This document shows, one piece after another, positions 7,115-12,279 of a stretch of DNA of 12,279 nucleotides (its first letter is position 1; the number at the start of each line of letters is the position of its first letter). The notes below the pieces were generated by a model, which did no database searches, was not told the origin of the DNA, and saw only the letters and a program-made list of their open reading frames with translations. The translations under genes were made by a program, and so were the position numbers. Source of the stretch: Thermomonas sp. (lineage in GTDB: Bacteria; Pseudomonadota; Gammaproteobacteria; Xanthomonadales; Xanthomonadaceae); contig JANJSW010000190.1 in NCBI GenBank assembly GCA_024711415.1, positions 1-12,279 of the forward strand. Direction: 5' to 3'.

Positions 7115-7149
7115 CCGCCGCCGTGGCCGGCCAGCGCCGGCCCGCATGA
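7111..7149 (+). other. 12-codon frame overlapping the WGR stop (ATGA)
   Basis: ATG at 7111 overlaps the preceding gene's TGA as ATGA and reads [12 protein letters not shown] before a TGA at 7147. It is too short to claim as a gene. It may be a translational relay toward hemE, or chance in GC-rich DNA. Confidence 0.2.
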
Positions 7150-7199
7150 CCGTTCCCGCCGCCGCACCGCGCACCGGCAAGCACATCCCCATGGAGTAA
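7146..7199 (+). other. 17-codon frame ending five bases before hemE
   Basis: ATG at 7146 again overlaps a TGA (7147-7149) as ATGA and reads [17 protein letters not shown], stopping with TAA at 7197-7199. Its last codons contain the GGAG that serves as the hemE Shine-Dalgarno. Translation of this frame could clear the hemE start region, like a leader peptide. No peptide family is recognised. Confidence 0.25.
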
Positions 7200-7204
7200 C
7201 GCCC

Positions 7205-8281
7205 TTGTCCACGCCCCTCAAGAATGATCCTGCTTTCAACAGCAGATTTCTGCGCGCGCTGCGCCGCGAACCGGTGGACTGCACCCCCGTCTGGCTGATG
7301 CGCCAGGCCGGCCGCTACCTGCCGGAGTACCGCGCCACCCGCAAGGCCGCCGGCAGCTTCCTGGGCATGGCCAAGAATCCCGAGATCGCCTGCGAGGTCA
7401 CCCTGCAGCCGCTGCGCCGGTTCCCGCTGGACGCGGCGATCCTGTTCTCCGACATCCTCACCGTGCCCGACGCGATGGGCCTGGGCCTGTATTTCGTCGA
7501 AGGCGAAGGCCCGAAGTTCGAGCGCCCGCTGCGCAGCGTGACCGATATCGATGCGCTGGCCGTGCCCGACATGGGCAGCAGCCTGCGCTACGTGATGGAC
7601 GCGGTCAGCCTGATCCGCCGCGAGCTGGACGGCGCGGTGCCGCTGATCGGTTTCTCCGGCAGCCCGTGGACGCTGGCCTGCTACATGGTGGAAGGCGGCG
7701 GCAGCAAGGACTGGGGCAAGGTCAAGGCGCTGGCGCTGAACGAACCGGCCGCCATGCACAAGCTGCTGGGCACGATCACCGACGCGGTGATCGCCTACCT
7801 CACCGCACAGCACGCGGCGGGCGCGCAGGCGCTGCAGGTGTTCGACACCTGGGGCGGCACGCTGGGCCCGGCGATGTACCGCGAGTTCTCGTTGCCCTAC
7901 CTCACCCGGATTGCGACTGCGCTGAAGGCGCTCGGGGTGCCGGTGATCCTGTTCGGCAAGGGCAACGCCCCGCACCTTGACGCACTGTTCACTAGTGGCG
8001 CGGACGCCATCGGCGTGGACTGGACGGTGACGCTGGAGGACGCCGCACGCCGCAACGGCGGCCGGGTGGCGCTGCAGGGCAACATGGACCCGGCGATGCT
8101 GTACGGCAGTCCCGATGCGGTGCGCGCGCAGGCACGCGCGGTGCTGGACAGCTACCGCGACGGCAACGGCGGCAGCCGCGAAGGCCACGTGTTCAACCTC
8201 GGCCACGGCATGTCGCCGGACATGAACCCCGACCATGTGGCCGCGCTGGTGGACGAAGTGCACGCCTACAGCGCGCGCTGA
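7205..8281 (+). CDS. hemE: Uroporphyrinogen decarboxylase
   Basis: Cytoplasmic homodimeric TIM-barrel enzyme that removes four carboxyl groups from uroporphyrinogen III to give coproporphyrinogen III in heme synthesis. The 358 residues match the family. Signatures are [16 protein letters not shown] (substrate-binding R33 and R37), [11 protein letters not shown] with the catalytic aspartate D83, [38 protein letters not shown] and [16 protein letters not shown]. The start is a TTG at 7205, set by GGAG at 7193-7196 eight bases away and by the conserved N-terminus ([17 protein letters not shown]). It follows the WGR-like gene after 90 bases filled by two tiny overlapping frames. It converges on the hybrid kinase across a palindromic element. 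Confidence 0.97.
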   Translation: MSTPLKNDPAFNSRFLRALRREPVDCTPVWLMRQAGRYLPEYRATRKAAGSFLGMAKNPEIACEVTLQPLRRFPLDAAILFSDILTVPDAMGLGLYFVEGEGPKFERPLRSVTDIDALAVPDMGSSLRYVMDAVSLIRRELDGAVPLIGFSGSPWTLACYMVEGGGSKDWGKVKALALNEPAAMHKLLGTITDAVIAYLTAQHAAGAQALQVFDTWGGTLGPAMYREFSLPYLTRIATALKALGVPVILFGKGNAPHLDALFTSGADAIGVDWTVTLEDAARRNGGRVALQGNMDPAMLYGSPDAVRAQARAVLDSYRDGNGGSREGHVFNLGHGMSPDMNPDHVAALVDEVHAYSAR

Positions 8282-8322
8282 TTACTGCAGGCAACGGTTA
8301 ACACCCGGCAACGCAAACGCAA

Positions 8323-8419
8323 GCTGCGACAAGCACCCGGTGCGGCCGGGGCAGCGCAACCAAGCGAGTATCGGGGAGCGACTTGCGCTGCCCCGGTCGC
8401 GCCGGGTGCGCTGCCACAA
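8323..8419. repeat. Palindromic element with flanking 10-bp direct repeats
   Basis: Within the 166-base gap between hemE and the kinase, a left arm (8333-8359) and right arm (8383-8409) are 27-base inverted repeats matching at 25 positions. Both mismatches are G-T type, so a transcript of the plus strand would pair along the whole 27-bp stem. The centre is 23 bases (8360-8382). GCTGCGACAA (8323-8332) and GCTGCCACAA (8410-8419) abut the arms on the outside as direct repeats, 9 of 10 identical. The layout is that of a non-coding miniature transposable element with its target duplication. Alternatives are a two-way terminator for the convergent genes (but there is no T-run) or a REPIN-type doublet. 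No transposase is nearby. Confidence 0.6.
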
Positions 8420-8447
8420 CGAAGCCAACCTCGAACCCGCTAAACCG

Positions 8448-11400
8448 CTATACCGCTTCCACCAGCATCGCCTCCAGCGCCTGCGCCAGCATCTCCCCGC
8501 TCACCGGCTTGCGCAGGAAGCCATCGAAGCCGGCCGCGCGCGCCTGCGTTTCCGCATCGCCGTCGGAGCGCGCCGTCACCGCCAGCAGCGGCGCCGCGAA
8601 CCCGCGCCCGCGCAACGCACTGGCCAACGCCAGGCCGTCCATGCCGGGCAGGTCCAGGTCCAGCAATGCCGCGTCGAAGCGGCGCGTGGCGGCCTCCGTG
8701 AGCGCCCCCAGCCCATGGCCGACGTGGGTCACCGCATGGCCCTGCGCGCGCAGCAGCCCGGCAATGGCCTGCGCCACGATCGGGTCATCCTCCACCAGCA
8801 ACAGCTGCAGCGCCGCAGCGCTGCCCGCGGCCGGGGTTACCGACGCTGCGACATCCGGCGCGCCTGCCGCAAGCGGCAGCGGCAGCTCCACCACGAAGCG
8901 CGTGCCTTCGCCCGGCGCGCTTTCCACCGCGATGCGGCCGCCCATCGCTGCCGCGAGTTCCTGCGAGATCGCCAGCCCCAGCCCGCTGCCGCCATAGCGC
9001 GCCGCAGTGCGCGCGCCGTCAGCCTGCTCGAAGCGGCGGAACAGCCGCTCGCGCTGCTCGGGGTTGAGCCCCGGGCCGCTGTCGGCGACCACGAAGCGCA
9101 CGCCCTGCGGTTGCAGCGCAGCCACCTCCAGCGATACGTGCCCGGCTTCGGTGAACTTGACTGCGTTGCCGATCAGGTTGAGCAGGATCTGCTGCACGCG
9201 GGTGCGGTCGCCCTGCAGCGCGCGCGGCGCGTCGGCATCGACGTGCTCGGCGAACACCAGCCCCTTGCGCTCGGCCAGCGGCGCCATCAGCCCGGCCACC
9301 TCGCCAAGCAGCGGCTCCAGCGCGAACGGCGCGTCCACAAGTTCCAGCCTGCCGGCCTCGATGCGCGCCATGTCCAGCGCGTCGTTGACCAGCCGCAGCA
9401 GGTGCTCGCCGGCGCGGCGGATGGCTTCGACGTGGCCGCGCTGCTGCGTGTCCAGCGGCGTGCCCTGCAGCAGCTCGGCCATGCCCAGCACGCCGGTCAT
9501 CGGCGTGCGCACCTCGTGGCCGAGGGTGGCGAGGAAGCGCGACTTCGCCTGCGACGCCTGTTCGGCCAGCGTGCGCTTGTGCTCGGCCAGCTGCCACGCA
9601 TGGCGGCGCTTCAGGCGCTGGCGATACGCCAGCGCCAGCCCGGCCAACAGCGACAACGCCAACAGCGTCCACGCCGCCAGCGCCCAGCCGCTGCGCCACC
9701 ACGGCGGCGGCACGTCGAAGGCCAGCTGCTGCTCGGCGGCGGCATTGCCGGCGGCATCCTGGCCGCGGATGCGCAGTACGTAGCGGCCGGGCGCCAGACC
9801 GGTGAACACGCGCTCGCCGCTGTTGCCCAACTCGACCCAGCCGCGGTCGAAGCCGTCCAGCCGCGACCAGTAGCGATTGGCGGCCGGATCGTCGTACGCC
9901 AACAGGCGCGCGCGGATGCGGAACTCGCGGTCCTCGCTGCCCAGCGACATGCCGGGCCGCGGCGGCAGCGCATGCCACTCCCCATCGCGGCGCACCGCGA
10001 TGCCGTCGAAGCGAAGCACCGGCCGCATCGGCGCGGCATCGGCGGCGCCGGTATCGACCAGCCGCAGCCCGCCGTCGGCGGTAGCCGCGACCAGCACGCC
10101 GTCGTCGCGCAGCAGCGCCGCGCGGTCCAGGTATTCCTCGCTGCCACCGGCATCGCGGGTGCCGATGCGGCGCAGGTTGCGGCGCGCCGGCTCCCAACGG
10201 TACAGGCCGCGCGAGGTGGTGATCCAGACCCGCCCGCGCGCATCCACCAGCAGCGCCGCCGCGGCCACCGCCGGCATGCCGGAACGCGCGTCGACACGCT
10301 CCACCCGCGTCCATCCGGCGGCGCCGCGCCGGTAGCGCTCCAGCCCGCTCAGGCGCTGCACCCACAGGGTGTCGGGGCCAGCGAAGGCAAGCGCGAAAGC
10401 ACGTTCGGCGCCCAGCGCAGGCTGCGGCTGGAACCGCCTGCCGGCGGCATCGAAGCGCAGCAGGCCGGCGCTGGTGGCGAGCCAAGGCTCGCCGGCGGGG
10501 GCCAGCGCCATGTCTTCGATGTCGGCATCACCCAGCCCACTGGCAGCGCCGGCAGGCATGTCGCGCAGGATCGCGCCGGTGGCCGCATCGCGCTGCTGCA
10601 CGCCGGCACCGGGCGCGGCCAGCCACAGGCTGCCGTCGCCGACCGGCAACAGCCGGGTGACCAGGCTGGACGGCGCCGGTGCCTGCGCATCGCTCGCCGT
10701 CCATTCGTCGATGGCGCCGTCTGCGCCGATCCGGATCAACCCGCCGCGGTGCGACACCCACAGCCGCTGCGCCGCATCCTCGGCGATCGCCGCCGGCTTG
10801 AGGTTGCGCAGCCGCGCCAGCGCATCCTCATCCAGCGCCGCAACAGTGCCGTCCGCGTCCATGCGCTCGATCACCCCGCCCAGCCCGGCCAGCCAGACGC
10901 CGCCGTCGCCGGCCTTGCCCAGCGCGCGGTACATCCCGCCCTGCAGGCCGTCCGCGGCGCCATGGAATTCCGCCAGCTGGCGCCAGTCCGAGCGCAGGTA
11001 GCCCAGCCCCAGGCCCGCCAGCGGCACCCACAGCGCGCCATCGCGCTCGATCGACAGCGTGCTGATCGCGCGCGGGATGTCGGGCCCGCCCAGCGGCACC
11101 GGCACCGGCGGCGCATCGCCGCGCTGGTGCCACAAACCGCGCTGGCTGCCGATCCAGTGGTCCCCGCGCGGATCGGTGGCCAGCGCCACCATCGCGTTGG
11201 GACGATGGAACATCGGCGACCACGGCGGTTGCACCCAGCCATCGCGCACATGCCGCCAGATGCCGGCCGAGGTGCCCACCCACAGCCCGTCTCGCTGCAC
11301 GGCCAGCGTGTACACCATCGGCTCGCCTTCGGCTCCGGGCAACGCCACCCGCTCGAACACACCATCACCGCGACGGCGGGCGAGGCCGGCGGTCGTGCCC

Positions 11401-11969
11401 ACCCACAGCACGCCGTCGGCATCGGTGGCCAGCGCCAGGATGGTGTCCGAGGGCAGGCCATCGCGATCCGCGGAGAAATGCCGCATCGCGCCGTTGGCCT
11501 CGATCCGGGTCAGGCCGCCGTCGTAGGTGCCCAGCCAAGCCGCGTCGCCCTGCCGCGCCAGCGCCCACACGTCATCGCTGGCCAGCGACGGGTGGGTGGC
11601 CTTGCGATAGTGGGTGAACCGCTGTCGGCTGGCGTCGAGCACGCTGACGCCCTCGCCTTCCACCGCCACCCAGACCCGGTCCGCCGCGTCCACCAGCAGC
11701 GCCTGCACGTGATTGCCCGGCAGGCCGCCGTCGGCCCCGGGCGCATGGCGCCAGACCCGCATGTCCACGCCATCGAAGCGGGCCAGTCCATCCACCGTGC
11801 CGATCCACAAATAGCCGTCGGCATCGCGCGCCAGCGCCTTGATCTCCGAGGAGGGCAGGCCCTGCGCCGGGCCCGCCACGCGGAAACGCGGGCGCTCGGG
11901 CACCCCCGCCAGCGCGCAGGCGCAGGCCAGCCACAGCAGTAGCAGCACGAACCGGAATCGATGCGTCAT
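8448..11969 (-). CDS. Hybrid sensor kinase with double propeller and receiver
   Basis: An 1173-residue inner-membrane hybrid histidine kinase. Residues 1-21 form a cleavable signal peptide (...ACALA). Residues 30 to about 670 hold about 14 propeller repeats of the form LW(I/V)GT..GL.R, enough for two seven-bladed periplasmic sensor propellers. A Y_Y_Y domain spans about 679-753 and one membrane helix 762-782. HisKA has phosphoacceptor H818 in GHEVRTPMTG. The HATPase has N931/N935, DSGPG (963-967) and GGSGLGL (993-999). The C-terminal receiver (1054-1173) has EDD (1060-1062), likely phosphoacceptor D1104, T1132 and K1154. Unlike Bacteroides HTCS proteins it lacks a DNA-binding domain, so a separate Hpt or regulator must take the signal; none is in the window. 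The ligand is unknown. Start supported by GGGGAGGGG before the ATG. Confidence 0.95.
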   Translation of the reverse strand: MTHRFRFVLLLLWLACACALAGVPERPRFRVAGPAQGLPSSEIKALARDADGYLWIGTVDGLARFDGVDMRVWRHAPGADGGLPGNHVQALLVDAADRVWVAVEGEGVSVLDASRQRFTHYRKATHPSLASDDVWALARQGDAAWLGTYDGGLTRIEANGAMRHFSADRDGLPSDTILALATDADGVLWVGTTAGLARRRGDGVFERVALPGAEGEPMVYTLAVQRDGLWVGTSAGIWRHVRDGWVQPPWSPMFHRPNAMVALATDPRGDHWIGSQRGLWHQRGDAPPVPVPLGGPDIPRAISTLSIERDGALWVPLAGLGLGYLRSDWRQLAEFHGAADGLQGGMYRALGKAGDGGVWLAGLGGVIERMDADGTVAALDEDALARLRNLKPAAIAEDAAQRLWVSHRGGLIRIGADGAIDEWTASDAQAPAPSSLVTRLLPVGDGSLWLAAPGAGVQQRDAATGAILRDMPAGAASGLGDADIEDMALAPAGEPWLATSAGLLRFDAAGRRFQPQPALGAERAFALAFAGPDTLWVQRLSGLERYRRGAAGWTRVERVDARSGMPAVAAAALLVDARGRVWITTSRGLYRWEPARRNLRRIGTRDAGGSEEYLDRAALLRDDGVLVAATADGGLRLVDTGAADAAPMRPVLRFDGIAVRRDGEWHALPPRPGMSLGSEDREFRIRARLLAYDDPAANRYWSRLDGFDRGWVELGNSGERVFTGLAPGRYVLRIRGQDAAGNAAAEQQLAFDVPPPWWRSGWALAAWTLLALSLLAGLALAYRQRLKRRHAWQLAEHKRTLAEQASQAKSRFLATLGHEVRTPMTGVLGMAELLQGTPLDTQQRGHVEAIRRAGEHLLRLVNDALDMARIEAGRLELVDAPFALEPLLGEVAGLMAPLAERKGLVFAEHVDADAPRALQGDRTRVQQILLNLIGNAVKFTEAGHVSLEVAALQPQGVRFVVADSGPGLNPEQRERLFRRFEQADGARTAARYGGSGLGLAISQELAAAMGGRIAVESAPGEGTRFVVELPLPLAAGAPDVAASVTPAAGSAAALQLLLVEDDPIVAQAIAGLLRAQGHAVTHVGHGLGALTEAATRRFDAALLDLDLPGMDGLALASALRGRGFAAPLLAVTARSDGDAETQARAAGFDGFLRKPVSGEMLAQALEAMLVEAV

Positions 11970-11993
11970 GTCCCCTCCCCGGCACCGATGCTG

Positions 11994-12016
11994 GCAACGC
12001 TACGTTGCACTTGCAA
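11994..12016. promoter_or_regulatory. Overlapping palindromes between kinase and cytochrome b561
   Basis: GCAACG-CTA-CGTTGC (11994-12008) and TTGCA-CT-TGCAA (12005-12016) overlap in the 112-base divergent gap. They lie 25-47 bases upstream of the kinase start and share TTGC half-sites. They could be an operator, or stem-forming DNA. On the minus strand TTGCAA (12016-12011) could be a -35 with a weak CAGCAT -10 seventeen bases on. Confidence 0.35.
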
Positions 12017-12042
12017 GCACGCCGGCACGACCGACCGCCGCC

Positions 12043-12048
12043 TAGAAT
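12043..12048 (+). promoter_or_regulatory. -10 box for the cytochrome b561 gene
   Basis: TAGAAT matches 5 of 6 consensus -10 bases, 33 bases before the ATG at 12082. The predicted message would have a leader of roughly 25-28 bases. There is no good -35 at the standard distance; TTGCAA at 12011 is about 26 bases away, which is too far. Confidence 0.45.
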
Positions 12049-12081
12049 CCCCGCACCATCCGACACCGTGGCGAGAACCCG

Positions 12082-12279
12082 ATGCCCAAGACGTCCCCGC
12101 GCAGCGATTGGCCCGCCCTGAGCAAGGCGTTGCACTGGCTGATCGCCGCGCTAATCCTGGTGATGGCCTGGCTGGGCCTGACCATGGGCGACTTGCCCAA
12201 CGGCCCGAACAAGATCGCCACCTATGCGCTGCACAAGTCGATCGGCCTGAGCATCCTCGCGCTGGTGGCGCTGCGGCTG
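12082..12279 (+). CDS. Cytochrome b561 family protein (3' end missing)
   Basis: The first 66 residues of a CybB-type diheme membrane cytochrome b561, which carries electrons in the inner membrane, in some members from quinol to superoxide or other acceptors. The sequence shows PALSKALHWLIAALILVMAWLGLTMG, with H18 in the first membrane helix at the usual heme-ligand position. YALHKSIGLSILALVALRL follows, with H51 beginning the second helix. Both histidines fit the conserved b-heme ligands of the family. The window ends inside helix 2, so about two thirds of a typical 175-190-residue protein is missing. The ATG is preceded by only a weak GCGAGA. It is divergent from the hybrid kinase. Confidence 0.9.
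   Translation, partial: MPKTSPRSDWPALSKALHWLIAALILVMAWLGLTMGDLPNGPNKIATYALHKSIGLSILALVALRL

Noticed and set aside
8333..8409. Palindrome as an integron attC site
   Set aside because: The arm ends lack the RYYYAAC and GTTRRRY core sites and no integrase or cassette is nearby.
8333..8409. Palindrome as a standard intrinsic terminator
   Set aside because: Neither strand has a T-run after the stem, and a 27-bp stem with a 23-base centre plus direct repeats is unlike usual terminators. A terminating role is still possible.
8235..11942. Very long plus-strand open frame (1235 codons) opposite the hybrid kinase
   Set aside because: It begins inside hemE and its translation is low-complexity Arg/Gln/Ala/His text with no domain. 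It is the antisense shadow of a kinase with full conserved motifs, a normal effect of high GC.

Overview
The window is very GC-rich, densely packed bacterial chromosome. Protein similarity and gene order (pilT opposite yggS-proC, aroK-aroB near hemE, a DUF4426 lipoprotein next to proC) point to a gammaproteobacterium of the Lysobacterales/Xanthomonadales, such as Lysobacter, Luteimonas, Thermomonas or Stenotrophomonas relatives. The assignment is by recognition, not by a database search. Almost everything is housekeeping or core metabolism. I see no phage, insertion sequence, CRISPR array, tRNA or rRNA.

Left part (1-2973): the 5' three quarters of pilT (twitching ATPase, minus strand) is cut by the window edge. 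It diverges from yggS (PLP homeostasis), proC (last step of proline synthesis) and a DUF4426 lipoprotein, which probably form one operon. Middle-left (3004-4651, minus strand): a dodecin, pdxH and a BtuF-like cobalamin-binding-type protein run in one direction and probably form a cofactor operon (flavin, PLP, possibly corrinoid). The pdxH start codon lies inside a 9-bp perfect hairpin.

Middle (4759-8281, plus strand except one gene): shikimate kinase and 3-dehydroquinate synthase are encoded by a single uninterrupted reading frame (aroK-aroB fusion). A convergent small VOC/glyoxalase-fold protein follows, then a short WGR-like protein and hemE. Two very short ATGA-linked frames bridge the WGR gene and hemE.

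Right part (8282-12279): hemE converges on a 1173-residue membrane hybrid histidine kinase with an estimated 14 propeller blades (two seven-bladed periplasmic propellers), a Y_Y_Y domain, one membrane segment, HisKA, HATPase and a terminal receiver. The 166-base gap between them holds the most striking non-coding structure: 27-bp inverted repeats around a 23-base centre, flanked directly by 10-bp direct repeats, the layout of a miniature mobile element. The kinase diverges from a cytochrome b561 gene cut by the right edge.

No wholly new system is evident. The points worth a second look are the palindromic element at 8323-8419, the aroK-aroB fusion, the hairpin over the pdxH start, the orphan hybrid kinase, and a corrinoid-type binding protein that has no signal peptide and no transporter beside it.
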